Assembly: GCA_963677275.1 (NCBI GenBank)
Contig: OY781920.1
Span: forward strand, 248,001 to 312,000
DNA length: 64,000 nt
From: Paludibacter sp963677275
GTDB taxonomy: Bacteria > Bacteroidota > Bacteroidia > Bacteroidales > Paludibacteraceae
Direction: 5' to 3'
Below are positions 25,113 through 33,240 of the stretch, piece after piece. Below the pieces are notes generated by a model, which saw only the letters and a list, made by a program, of their open reading frames with translations, was not told the origin of the DNA and made no database searches. A program made the position numbers and the translations under genes. The stretch's first letter is position 1, and every line of letters starts with the position of its first letter.

Positions 25113-25715
25113 ATGCAAAAATACTTATTACTGCTTTGTACACTTTTCCTGCTGTACTCCTGCAATACCTTACAAAAAATGACAAATTCAGAACTAAAAC
25201 ACATAGAAAGCGCCAACGCTTTAACGCCATTCAGAGTATTACTTACCACCAATGAACAGGACGCTAAGATATTGCGTCAGCCGTGTAAAGATGTAAGGTT
25301 CGACAAAGACAAAGAAAGTATTCAAAAACTCATTTCAAGAATGAAAGCAACCATGTTTGCTGCGTCGGGCGTGGGTATAGCAGCACCTCAGATCGGAATT
25401 TCGCGGAATATTTTTCTTTTTGTGAGAGTGGATCAACCAAATGCTCCGGTGGAAGTGGCCATCAATCCCAAAATCGTCAATCATCCCAACGAAACCATTT
25501 GTTTTGAGCGAGATGGTTGTTTATCAATCCCGGATATTTCAGCTAATTCTATTCGTTATCCCTGGATAGAAGTGGAGTATCTGAACGAAAATGGAAAAAA
25601 AATAAGAGAGAAACTTGTGGGCTATTCGCGAAAGGATAATTTTGTGGCTGTTATTTTTCAGCACGAATTTGACCATTTACAAGGAGTACTTTTTACTGAT
25701 AAGCTCTGTGAATAA
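25113..25715 (+). CDS. Peptide deformylase homologue with lipoprotein signal, 200 aa
   Basis: All three deformylase motifs are present: GVGIAAPQ (86-93), DGCLSIP (134-140; the metal ligand Cys136, with Asp where Glu is usual) and QHEFDHLQG (183-191; ligands His184 and His188, catalytic Glu185). The enzyme class removes formyl groups from new proteins in the cytoplasm. Here, however, a hydrophobic N-terminus with lipobox LLYSC (Cys17) predicts export and lipid anchoring. It may act on formyl-peptides in the envelope, or the start may be wrong: the next in-frame ATG (Met23, at 25179) would give a cytoplasmic form with a normal core. It lies just upstream of the trp leader but is probably a separate unit. 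Confidence 0.88.
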   Translation: MQKYLLLLCTLFLLYSCNTLQKMTNSELKHIESANALTPFRVLLTTNEQDAKILRQPCKDVRFDKDKESIQKLISRMKATMFAASGVGIAAPQIGISRNIFLFVRVDQPNAPVEVAINPKIVNHPNETICFERDGCLSIPDISANSIRYPWIEVEYLNENGKKIREKLVGYSRKDNFVAVIFQHEFDHLQGVLFTDKLCE

Positions 25716-25799
25716 CGATGCTGCTTGCATAAGTCCGGCTGCATTTTTCCATTTAAGCAATCGACAAAAAAACAGAAAATAAAAAATTTGATATTTTTC

Positions 25800-25830
25800 T
25801 TGTGTAAATAAAAATAATTTGTCATCTTTG
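25800..25830 (+). promoter_or_regulatory. Promoter of the trp operon
   Basis: TTG at 25800-25802 and CATCTTTG at 25823-25830 (one base from TAnnTTTG) are 20 bases apart, as in Bacteroidetes promoters. Transcription would start near 25838, about 13 bases before the leader peptide. The gap 25716-26037 is entirely this promoter, the leader peptide and the attenuator. Confidence 0.55.
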
Positions 25831-25850
25831 TGCCCGTAAAACAAATAGAA

Positions 25851-25913
25851 ATGAAAACAACTCTGACAATTAATAAATTTTGGTGGTGGCACTTACGAAT
25901 AACCCAATCGTGA
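25851..25913 (+). CDS. trpL: Trp operon leader peptide, 20 aa
   Basis: An ATG-started 20-codon frame contains three consecutive Trp codons (25881-25889; peptide phrase NKFWWWHLR) and ends at TGA 25911-25913. It precedes a terminator hairpin and trpB, the classic arrangement of a ribosome-sensed attenuator. When charged tRNA-Trp is scarce the ribosome stalls on the Trp codons; when plentiful it reaches the stop codon and covers the bases needed for the antiterminator. The peptide itself has no other expected function. Confidence 0.93.
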   Translation: MKTTLTINKFWWWHLRITQS

Positions 25914-25997
25914 GCGGAACTTCCTGTATGTATGTCAGAAAAAATATAATGATCTATAAAAAGGCTTGTCGTAACTCACGATAAGCCTTTTTTTTTT
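25907..25997 (+). promoter_or_regulatory. Transcription attenuator of the trp operon
   Basis: The terminator is AAGGCTTGTCGT (25961-25972), loop AACTC, ACGATAAGCCTT (25978-25989), a 12-bp stem with one G-U pair followed by a long T run. The competing antiterminator is ATCGTGAG (25907-25914, overlapping the leader stop codon), which is exactly complementary to CTCACGAT (25975-25982) in the terminator loop and right arm. A ribosome at the stop codon masks the first segment, allowing termination. A ribosome stalled on the Trp codons leaves it free. Confidence 0.85.
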
Positions 25998-26037
25998 ATT
26001 CACAATTTAGTCTTTACAATTATTATTTAATCAATAT

Positions 26038-27228
26038 ATGGATTATTCAATAGATAACAACGGTTATTACGGCGAGTTTGGCGGAGCTTATATCCCCGAA
26101 ATTTTGCACGGAACAGTGGAGCGACTGAAAGAAGCTTATTTTGCTATTAAAGAAGATGATTCTTTCAGAGCAGAATACTACGACTTGCTCAAAAACTATG
26201 TAGGTCGCCCATCGCCATTGTATTTTGCCAGGCGTTTGTCGGCAATCTATGAAACCAACATTTTTCTCAAACGCGAGGACTTGAATCATACCGGTGCACA
26301 TAAAATCAACAATGCTCTGGGGCAAATTCTGTTGGCGAAGCGCATGGGCAAAACGCGTATCATTGCCGAAACAGGTGCCGGACAACATGGCGTGGCCACA
26401 GCCACAGCTTGCGCGCTGATGGGATTTGAGTGTATTGTGTTCATGGGCAAAACGGATGTGGAACGTCAGTTCCTGAATGTTCAGAAAATGCGCATGCTCG
26501 GAGCAACAGTAGAGCCGGTTACAAGTGGAAATATGACATTGAAAGATGCCACCAACGAAGCCATTCGGTATTGGTGCTCTAATCCCGATTCATTTTACAT
26601 CATTGGTTCTACTGTAGGACCACATCCATATCCCGATATGGTGGGATTTTTTCAGTCGGTGATCAGCGAAGAGATAAAAGAGCAGCTCAATGAACAAACA
26701 GGGCGCAATTATCCCGATCATTTGATTGCCTGCGTGGGCGGTGGCAGCAATGCTATGGGAACTTATTATCATTACCTTAATGATGAGCGAGTGAACATAA
26801 TTTCGGCCGAAGCCGGCGGGATGGGCGTTGAAACCGGCGAAACAGCTGCAACCATCACGCTCGGAAGTGTGGGAATTATTCATGGAGCCAAAACCTTGTT
26901 GATGCAGGATGAAGATGGGCAGATTACCGAGCCTTATTCTATTTCTGCTGGGTTGGATTATCCCGGCATTGGACCAGCTCACGCTTTTCTGGCACGAGCC
27001 GGTCGTACTAAGGTTCATCCTGTGAATGATGACGAAGCGCTCGAAGCTGCTTTTGAACTGACAAGACTTGAGGGTATTATTCCCGCTATCGAATCGGCAC
27101 ATGCGCTGGCAATTTTGAAAAAAGAAAAACAAAACTTCAAACCGGATGATATTGTTGTAGTTACGGTTTCGGGCAGAGGAGATAAAGATATGGACACCTA
27201 TGTAAAACATTTTAAGACTGCCCCCTAA
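26038..27228 (+). CDS. trpB: Tryptophan synthase beta chain, 396 aa
   Basis: It condenses indole with serine to tryptophan using PLP, in a complex with TrpA. HTGAHKINNA holds the PLP-binding Lys89, AETGAGQHGVA holds the catalytic Glu111, and VGGGSNAMG binds the PLP phosphate. The length is standard. It is the first structural gene of the operon, directly after the attenuator, an order (trpB first) common in Bacteroidetes. The final codons (Ala-Pro-stop) lie in the left arm of an inserted inverted-repeat element starting at 27220. Confidence 0.97.
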   Translation: MDYSIDNNGYYGEFGGAYIPEILHGTVERLKEAYFAIKEDDSFRAEYYDLLKNYVGRPSPLYFARRLSAIYETNIFLKREDLNHTGAHKINNALGQILLAKRMGKTRIIAETGAGQHGVATATACALMGFECIVFMGKTDVERQFLNVQKMRMLGATVEPVTSGNMTLKDATNEAIRYWCSNPDSFYIIGSTVGPHPYPDMVGFFQSVISEEIKEQLNEQTGRNYPDHLIACVGGGSNAMGTYYHYLNDERVNIISAEAGGMGVETGETAATITLGSVGIIHGAKTLLMQDEDGQITEPYSISAGLDYPGIGPAHAFLARAGRTKVHPVNDDEALEAAFELTRLEGIIPAIESAHALAILKKEKQNFKPDDIVVVTVSGRGDKDMDTYVKHFKTAP

Positions 27229-27354
27229 CCCCCTGAAGGGGGAATAAAATATTACTATTGATTATTAAAACAAGATATTTAGAGCATTATGAATAAAGAA
27301 AAAAAAATATCAGACGATGCTAACCTTAATTCCCCCTTCAGGGGGTTAGGGGGC
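27220..27354. mobile_element. 135-bp element with perfect 25-bp inverted ends at the trpB/trpE junction
   Basis: The left arm (27220-27244) begins GCCCCCTAACCCCCTGAAGG, and the right arm (27330-27354) is its exact reverse complement. Each arm is itself a palindrome around CCCCCT/AGGGGG. The AT-rich interior contains the trpE start codon. A related 113-bp copy is at 28747-28859, sharing interior phrases such as AAAATATTACTATT and GACGA-CTAAC. There is no open frame of its own, so it is a MITE-like or repeat element. Confidence 0.75.
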
Positions 27355-28761
27355 CGACTTTTTGTTAAATCAAAAACAATGCTTGCCGATTTACAAACTC
27401 CGGTAGGTATTTATCTGAAAGTGCGAGACTTGTACACCAATTCGGTGCTGCTCGAAAGTTCGGATTATCATGGAGTAGAGAATAGTTATTCCTACATTGG
27501 TTTCAGCCCTATTGGCGGTATATCTGTGAATAATTTTCTGATCGTTGAAGAATATCCCAATGGCGTTCAGGTGGAAACGCAGGTGGTCGACCCACTTACT
27601 GTGGCCGATCGTTTCGATGTGTTTCTGAAAGAATTCGAAATTGCAGAAAACGAAAGCAAGCTGAACATCAACGGGCTTTTTGGCTATACTTCTTATGAAT
27701 CGGTGCAGTATTTCGAAGATGTGAAGCTTTCGGCACGCAACACTGTTCCGGGCGATATGCCGGGATTGCATTATGTTTTTTTTAAATACATAATTGCCAT
27801 TAATCATTTTAATAACGAATTGACAATCATTGAAAATCTTCTCGAAGGTGAAAGTTCGGCCATTCAAAGCATTGAGCGAATTCTGGAGAACAACAATGTG
27901 GCAACTTACCAATTCGAAGCAGTAGGCGATGAAAAATGCGATATCTCCGATGAAGACTTTAAACGCATGGTGACCCGTGGAAAGGAAGAGTGTCAGAAGG
28001 GAAATGTGTTTCAGATAGTGCTCTCGCGCCGTTTTTATCAGCAATACAAAGGCGATGATTTTATGCTGTATCGTACTTTACGTTCGGTGAATCCGTCGCC
28101 TTATCTTTTTTACTTCAATTTTGGCGATTTCCGCATTTTTGGTTCTTCTCCCGAAGCGCATCTGGTGGTCGATGTGAAAAAACAGAAAGCCTATATCAAA
28201 CCCATTGCCGGAACTTTCAGACGCACCGGCGACGACGAAAAAGATTTTCAACTGGCCGAAAAACTGCGGAACGATAAAAAGGAAAATGCTGAACATGTGA
28301 TGCTGGTAGATTTGGCTCGTAACGATTTAAGTCGCAATACAGATCATGTAAAAGTAGAAGTCTTTCGCGAAGTGCAGTATTATTCGCATGTGTTACATTT
28401 GGTTTCGAGTGTAAGCGGAAAAATGAAGCCGGAGACAAAAATCATAAAGCTTTTTGCAGATACTTTCCCCGCCGGAACGCTTTCGGGGGCTCCAAAGATA
28501 AAGGCCATGCAGCTGATTGATCAGATTGAACCCCACGACCGCGGTCCTTATGGAGGATGTCTCGGATATATTGGTTTCGATGGAAGTTTCAACCAGGCCA
28601 TTACAATACGTTCGTTTGTAAGTAAAAACAATACGCTTTATTATCAGGCCGGAGCCGGCGTCGTTGCCAAATCGGACGAAGAGAGTGAATTGCAGGAAGT
28701 AAATAACAAACTGGCAGCCCTGAAACGTGCTGTGGAAGTGGCTTCCACCCCTAACCCCTAA
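27289..28761 (+). CDS. trpE: Anthranilate synthase component I, 490 aa
   Basis: It converts chorismate to anthranilate, using ammonia from TrpG. The Trp feedback-binding motif LLES is at 54-57. The catalytic chorismate-binding half is complete (FQIVLSRRF, SPEAHLVV, PIAGTFRR, HVMLVDLARNDL, FPAGTLSGAPKIKAM, GPYGGCLGYIGFDG). The first 22 codons lie inside the inverted-repeat element at 27220-27354 and are not family sequence; the family begins at about residue 30 (MLADLQTPVGIYLKVRD). The last four codons lie in the second element. The spacing from trpB is 60 bases. Confidence 0.96.
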   Translation: MNKEKKISDDANLNSPFRGLGGRLFVKSKTMLADLQTPVGIYLKVRDLYTNSVLLESSDYHGVENSYSYIGFSPIGGISVNNFLIVEEYPNGVQVETQVVDPLTVADRFDVFLKEFEIAENESKLNINGLFGYTSYESVQYFEDVKLSARNTVPGDMPGLHYVFFKYIIAINHFNNELTIIENLLEGESSAIQSIERILENNNVATYQFEAVGDEKCDISDEDFKRMVTRGKEECQKGNVFQIVLSRRFYQQYKGDDFMLYRTLRSVNPSPYLFYFNFGDFRIFGSSPEAHLVVDVKKQKAYIKPIAGTFRRTGDDEKDFQLAEKLRNDKKENAEHVMLVDLARNDLSRNTDHVKVEVFREVQYYSHVLHLVSSVSGKMKPETKIIKLFADTFPAGTLSGAPKIKAMQLIDQIEPHDRGPYGGCLGYIGFDGSFNQAITIRSFVSKNNTLYYQAGAGVVAKSDEESELQEVNNKLAALKRAVEVASTPNP

Positions 28762-28859
28762 AGGGGAGAAAAAAATATTACTATTTGACTATTAAAGATA
28801 TTTGATATGAGAAATATACAAGACGAAACTAACTTAGTTCCCCTTCAGGGGCTAGGGGT
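28747..28859. mobile_element. 113-bp element, second copy, at the trpE/trpG junction
   Basis: The inverted ends are 28747-28767 and 28839-28859 (ACCCCTAACCCC... against its complement, with a few mismatches). The interior resembles the 27220 element (AAAATATTACTATTTGACTATTAAAGATATTT). It supplies the last codons of trpE and the start codon plus the first 17 codons of trpG. Confidence 0.7.
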
Positions 28860-29448
28860 CAAAATACTTGTTTTTGATAACTATGACTCATTTACCTATA
28901 ATTTGGTACATGCAGTTAAAAAGTTGGGATATTGTAATGTGGAAGTACATCGCAACGATAAAATTGCGCTCGAAGACATAGCCCGATTCGATAAAATCAT
29001 TCTTTCGCCCGGACCCGGAGTGCCTTCGGAGTCAGGTATTTTGCTCGATGTAATCAGGACTTATGCGCCTTCGAGAAGTATACTTGGCGTATGTTTGGGC
29101 GAGCAGGCTATAGCCGAAGCTTTTGGCGGAACACTTATCAATCTTTCGGAAGTACACCACGGCATCAGTTCAATGGTGGATGTGTTGGAAAAAGATGTGT
29201 TGTTCGATGGTTTGCCAAAGCGACTCGAAGTAGGGCGTTACCATTCGTGGGCTGCCGAAAAAGCAACTTTGCCCGAATGCCTTACAATTACAGCCGTGGA
29301 TGAAGAGGGAATGATTATGGCTTTGGCACACAAAGAATATGATGTGCGTGGCGTTCAGTTCCATCCTGAATCGGTATTGACGCCGGACGGTGAGCAAATG
29401 TTGAAAAACTGGTTGGAAGCTCCCAAACTCATTAAAGTGGAAGCTTAG
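28807..29448 (+). CDS. trpG: Anthranilate synthase component II (glutamine amidotransferase), 213 aa
   Basis: This class I amidotransferase domain releases ammonia from glutamine for TrpE. The catalytic triad is Cys96 (GVCLGEQAI), His186 and Glu188 (GVQFHPESVLTPDG). The position after GVCLG is Glu where His is common. RYHSWA is also conserved. The family core begins at about residue 18 (VKILVFDNYDSFTYNLV); the first 17 residues are encoded by the inverted-repeat element. It is co-transcribed with trpE, 45 bases downstream. Confidence 0.96.
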   Translation: MRNIQDETNLVPLQGLGVKILVFDNYDSFTYNLVHAVKKLGYCNVEVHRNDKIALEDIARFDKIILSPGPGVPSESGILLDVIRTYAPSRSILGVCLGEQAIAEAFGGTLINLSEVHHGISSMVDVLEKDVLFDGLPKRLEVGRYHSWAAEKATLPECLTITAVDEEGMIMALAHKEYDVRGVQFHPESVLTPDGEQMLKNWLEAPKLIKVEA

Positions 29449-29503
29449 GTTGCTGTATTCACTGAAAAATTAATAAATAGAAAAAATAAAGTATAACAAG
29501 ATA

Positions 29504-29528
29504 TTCCCCCTTTAGGGGGTTAGGGGGC
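29504..29528. repeat. Solo right arm of the trp-junction element
   Basis: This 25-base palindrome (TTCCCCCTTTAGGGGG...) differs in two positions from the right arm at 27330-27354 and has no left partner near trpG. The short phrase AACAAGATATT before it also occurs in the first element, so it may be the remains of a third copy. It lies 6 bases before the trpD start. Confidence 0.8.
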
Positions 29529-29534
29529 AGATTT

Positions 29535-30530
29535 ATGAAACAAATACTAAATCAACTTTTTAATTACCAATCGCTTACACGCGACGAAGCGGCTGCGGTG
29601 ATGACTAATATAGCTGCCGGAAAATACAACGAATCTGAAATTGCTGCTTTTATCTCGGTGTTTCTTATGCGAAGCATCGAATTAGAAGAGGTGATCGGCT
29701 TTCGTGATGCGCTACTGAATATGGCTATACCGATGGATTTATCCGAATTTGACCCGCTTGACATAGTAGGAACGGGTGGGGATGGTAAAAATACTTTCAA
29801 TATTTCCACTTGTAGTTGCTTTACGGTGGCCGGTGCGGGTTATACTGTTGCAAAACATGGAAATTACGGAGCCACATCGGTGAGTGGATCGTCGAATGTG
29901 CTGGAGTATTTCGGTGCTAAATTCACTACCGATATTAATGTTGTGAAACGCTCGCTCGACGAAGCGGGTTTTGCTTATTTGCATGCTCCATTTTGTAATC
30001 CGGCCATGAAAAATGTAGCTCCTGTGCGTAAAAACCTGGGTGTCCGTACTTTTTTTAATGTACTTGGACCACTAATCAGCCCTGTTCGACCGCATTATCA
30101 ATGTCTCGGTGTGTACAACCTGAAAATGATGCGACTTTATACCTATATTTATCAAAATCTGGGCGTAAATTACAGCATTGTTCATTCCCTCGATGGATAT
30201 GATGAAATTTCGCTTACTGATACCTGCAAGATTACCAACAATGCGGGTGAGTTTGTTTTTACGCCCGAACAACTTGGCTTTAAAACAATTCGACAGGAAG
30301 AATTGTGGGGTGGGAACACTGTGGACGAGGCCGCAAAGATATTTATCAATGTGCTTGACAATAAAGCCACAGAAGCTCAGCACAATGCTGTGGTTGTCAA
30401 TACGGCTTTTGCTATTCAAACCCGCTGTCCGATGAAAACACTGGAACAGTGCAAGGCCGAGGCTGCAGATGCATTGGCCAATGGTTCGGCCAAAAGAGCA
30501 TTTCAAAAATTTGTAGAGATTTATAAATAA
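29535..30530 (+). CDS. trpD: Anthranilate phosphoribosyltransferase, 331 aa
   Basis: It joins anthranilate to PRPP. GTGGDGKNTFNIST (79-92) binds the PRPP diphosphate, and KHGNYGATSVSGSSNVLE follows. NPAMKNVAPVRKNLGVRTFFNVLGPL completes the signature. The length is normal, and the domain is separate from TrpG, unlike the fused enterobacterial form. The start follows a palindrome by 6 bases, which could affect ribosome access. Confidence 0.97.
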   Translation: MKQILNQLFNYQSLTRDEAAAVMTNIAAGKYNESEIAAFISVFLMRSIELEEVIGFRDALLNMAIPMDLSEFDPLDIVGTGGDGKNTFNISTCSCFTVAGAGYTVAKHGNYGATSVSGSSNVLEYFGAKFTTDINVVKRSLDEAGFAYLHAPFCNPAMKNVAPVRKNLGVRTFFNVLGPLISPVRPHYQCLGVYNLKMMRLYTYIYQNLGVNYSIVHSLDGYDEISLTDTCKITNNAGEFVFTPEQLGFKTIRQEELWGGNTVDEAAKIFINVLDNKATEAQHNAVVVNTAFAIQTRCPMKTLEQCKAEAADALANGSAKRAFQKFVEIYK

Positions 30531-30605
30531 TATTGGAACTTGAAAATATAGTTATATGTTAGCTTTTTTTCATAAAACAAGCATACCTACTTATCAAAAA
30601 AAAGA

Positions 30606-31391
30606 ATGACAATTTTAGACAAAATAATTGAAAGTAAGCGCGCTGAAGTAGCTTCGCGCAAAATATCAGCGCCATTGTCGGCGCTCGCCAATGCTCCATT
30701 GTACGGGCGAAAATGTTTATCGCTGAAAGAAAGCTTGTTGAATTCGGAATCGGGGATTATTTCGGAGTTCAAACGCAAATCGCCTTCGTTGGGTTGGATC
30801 AACGAGGATGCTGATGTGATTGAAGTAACGGCCGGATATAGCGCTGCAGGTGCTGCAGGCATTTCTATTCTTACCGACTCGGGGTTTTTTGGTGGCTCAC
30901 CACTCGATATTATGGCGGCTCGTCCATTTATTGCTTGTCCGGTATTGCGCAAAGATTTTATGATTGATGAATATCAGCTTTACGAAGCCAAAGCCATGGG
31001 TGCCGATGTTGTTTTGCTGATTGCAGCAGCACTTACAGTGAAACAAACCTTAAAGTTGGCAAGTAAAGCGCATGAACTTGGCCTCGAAGTATTACTCGAA
31101 GTACACAATGAACAAGAGCTGGGTCATGCCAACGATTTTGTAGATATGTTGGGTGTAAACAACCGTAATCTTAAAACGTTTGAACAAAGTATACAAACCT
31201 CATTCGATCTGGCAGCGCTTATTCCCGATCAGTTTGTAAAAGTGAGTGAAAGCGGAATTTCCAAAATAGAAACTGTCAGAGAGTTGCGTGCTGTAGGTTA
31301 TAAGGGCTTCCTTATGGGCGAAAATTTCATGAAAGAAGAAAATCCGGCATCGGCACTGGTAAATTTTATCAGTTCATTAAATCCTGCTTAA
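30606..31391 (+). CDS. trpC: Indole-3-glycerol phosphate synthase, 261 aa
   Basis: This TIM-barrel enzyme closes the indole ring from CdRP. ISEFKRKSPSLGWI (about 52-65) holds the catalytic Glu54 and Lys56, PVLRKDFMIDEYQLYEAKAMGAD is the family signature, and LLEVHNEQEL and VKVSESGI follow. It is a stand-alone form, not fused to TrpF. It is the fifth gene of the operon, with the trpF start 23 bases downstream. Confidence 0.97.
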   Translation: MTILDKIIESKRAEVASRKISAPLSALANAPLYGRKCLSLKESLLNSESGIISEFKRKSPSLGWINEDADVIEVTAGYSAAGAAGISILTDSGFFGGSPLDIMAARPFIACPVLRKDFMIDEYQLYEAKAMGADVVLLIAAALTVKQTLKLASKAHELGLEVLLEVHNEQELGHANDFVDMLGVNNRNLKTFEQSIQTSFDLAALIPDQFVKVSESGISKIETVRELRAVGYKGFLMGENFMKEENPASALVNFISSLNPA

Positions 31392-31414
31392 GGTGACATT
31401 AAACTTATAATGTA

Positions 31415-32089
31415 ATGAAAAATTCAGAGTCAGATATAATTTCAACTCTTTCTTTTAGGGAAAGTAAACAGCGGCTTGTCAAAGTTTGCGGGATGAAATA
31501 TTCCGAAAACATACAGGCTGTAGCAGCTCTGCATCCCGATTTTATGGGATTTATTTTTTATCCGAAATCTCCCCGGTATGCCGAGCCATTAAGTTTGGAA
31601 ACATTGGACGAAATGCCCGCAACGATCAAAAAAATTGGTGTTTTTGTAAATGAAGATCTTGAAAATATTCTTACGGTAGTGTATAAATACAAATTGAATG
31701 GCGTACAGCTGCATGGCTCCGAAATGGTAAGCATGTGTGCTCAACTCAAAGAGGTCGGATTGATTGTAATTAAAGCTTTTCCTATAGCGGAAGCGATCAA
31801 TTTCATTCCTACAAAACGATACGAAGGTGTCTGCGATTATTTTTTGTTCGATACAAAAACTGATGCGTATGGTGGTTCGGGAGTGAAATTTAACTGGGGA
31901 ATGCTGGAAGAATACAGGGGCGAAACGCCTTTCCTTCTGAGTGGTGGTATTGCTGCTGCTGATGTTGAAGCCATTCGGAAGATCAATCATCCGAAATTTG
32001 CGGGTATCGATCTGAATAGTAAATTTGAAATTCGGCCGGGAGAGAAGAACGTGGAGCTATTAAGTGCTTTTTTAAAGAAATTGAGATAA
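31415..32089 (+). CDS. trpF: Phosphoribosylanthranilate isomerase, 224 aa
   Basis: This TIM barrel catalyses an Amadori rearrangement of PRA to CdRP. The catalytic Cys25 lies in VKVCGMKYSENI, with the Asp in FLFDTKTDAYGGSG. PFLLSGGIAAADVEAI and GIDLNSKFEIRPGEKN are the phosphate-binding end. About 20 residues before the barrel (MKNSESDIIS...) look unconserved; the ATG at 31415 is the only reasonable start after the trpC stop. Confidence 0.96.
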   Translation: MKNSESDIISTLSFRESKQRLVKVCGMKYSENIQAVAALHPDFMGFIFYPKSPRYAEPLSLETLDEMPATIKKIGVFVNEDLENILTVVYKYKLNGVQLHGSEMVSMCAQLKEVGLIVIKAFPIAEAINFIPTKRYEGVCDYFLFDTKTDAYGGSGVKFNWGMLEEYRGETPFLLSGGIAAADVEAIRKINHPKFAGIDLNSKFEIRPGEKNVELLSAFLKKLR

Positions 32090-32157
32090 TTGTTTACCAA
32101 CAAAACGAAAATGACAGTTGATACACTTTTTTGATATCAACTTTAGATATAAACATT

Positions 32158-32928
32158 ATGAACAGAATAAATCAATTATTTGAACAGAAAAAAGGAAATA
32201 TCCTCTCAGTGTATTTTACAGCAGGTTTTCCTAAACTTGATGATACTTTGCCTGTTTTGAAATCATTGCAAGCCAATGGTGTCGATCTGGTAGAAATCGG
32301 AATTCCTTTCTCCGATCCTATGGCCGATGGGATTGTGATTCAAAACAGCGGTCAGCAGGCTTTGAAAAACGGAATGAGTATCCGTAAACTTTTCGATCAG
32401 CTCACCGAAGTGCGCGAACATATTCATATTCCGTTGGTGATGATGGGCTATCTCAATCCGATTATTCAATTCGGATTTGAGGATTTTTGCCGTGAATGCA
32501 GCCGGGTGGGAGTGGATGGAATGATTGTTCCTGATTTGCCAATGAGTGATTATTTGAATGAATATAAGGAAGTGACCGAACGCTACGGCCTTGAGTTTAT
32601 TTTCCTTATTACCCCCGAAACCTCCGACGAACGCATTCGCCAAATCGACAACAATACCAATGGTTTTATTTATATGGTGTCGTCGGCAGCGGTTACCGGT
32701 ACTCAGCAGTCTTTCGACAGTAAAGTGGAGTATTTCAATCGCATTAATGCAATGAATCTCAAAAATCCACGGCTGATAGGTTTCGGTATCTCGAATAAAT
32801 CAACATGCGATATGGTGAATCGCTACTCGTCGGGAGCTATTATTGGAAGCGCTTTTATCAAAGCCTTACAGGAAACCAACGATGTTGAAAAGGGAGTAGA
32901 GTTGTTGTTGAAGCGCTTGAAGGAGTAA
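32158..32928 (+). CDS. trpA: Tryptophan synthase alpha chain, 256 aa
   Basis: It cleaves indole-glycerol phosphate and passes indole to TrpB. The catalytic Glu46 and Asp57 lie in VEIGIPFSDPMADG. GVDGMIVPDLPMSDY and the FGISNKS phosphate site are present. I use the ATG at 32158; the in-frame TTG at 32131 adds nine non-family residues. It is the last gene of the trp operon, followed by repeats and a terminator shared with infB. Confidence 0.97.
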   Translation: MNRINQLFEQKKGNILSVYFTAGFPKLDDTLPVLKSLQANGVDLVEIGIPFSDPMADGIVIQNSGQQALKNGMSIRKLFDQLTEVREHIHIPLVMMGYLNPIIQFGFEDFCRECSRVGVDGMIVPDLPMSDYLNEYKEVTERYGLEFIFLITPETSDERIRQIDNNTNGFIYMVSSAAVTGTQQSFDSKVEYFNRINAMNLKNPRLIGFGISNKSTCDMVNRYSSGAIIGSAFIKALQETNDVEKGVELLLKRLKE

Positions 32929-32974
32929 ATTGTAAGTTTCGGGTCTCCTGAAAAACTAAAAAGAAGCAATAGAA

Positions 32975-32995
32975 ACCTGTCTGCCGCAGGCAGGT
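32975..32995. repeat. CCTGTCTGCC/GGCAGG palindromic repeat
   Basis: A 21-base imperfect palindrome (ACCTGTCTGC-C-GCAGGCAGGT) of a type widespread between Bacteroidetes genes. The gap 32929-33240 holds this and the terminator at 33171; nothing else is seen. Confidence 0.7.
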
Positions 32996-33170
32996 GCGGA
33001 TTCAGCTGAATACCGCTGATAATTTTTAAACTGATTTTTTCGATAAATAGGAATAGATAAGTACCGATAGCCTTAAATATTAGCTATTTTAGAAGAAAAC
33101 ATAATCAGAAACTAATTTTTATTCATCTGCATATCTACGAATTAATCACTTTCAAAAGTAATAAATAAAA

Positions 33171-33207
33171 AAATGCCGGGTTCATTTTTGAACCCGGCAT
33201 TTTTTTA
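33171..33207. terminator. Bidirectional terminator between trpA and infB
   Basis: The stem ATGCCGGGTTC (33173-33183) pairs perfectly with 33190-33200, with A runs on the left and T runs on the right. It works for the convergent trp (+) and rimP-nusA-infB (-) operons. Confidence 0.93.
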
Positions 33208-33240
33208 TTTAGATATCGACAATGAATAAGTTGTCGGTTT

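Noticed and set aside
26590..27210. 206-codon antisense frame inside trpB
   Set aside because: Codon-bias shadow of trpB; no family character.
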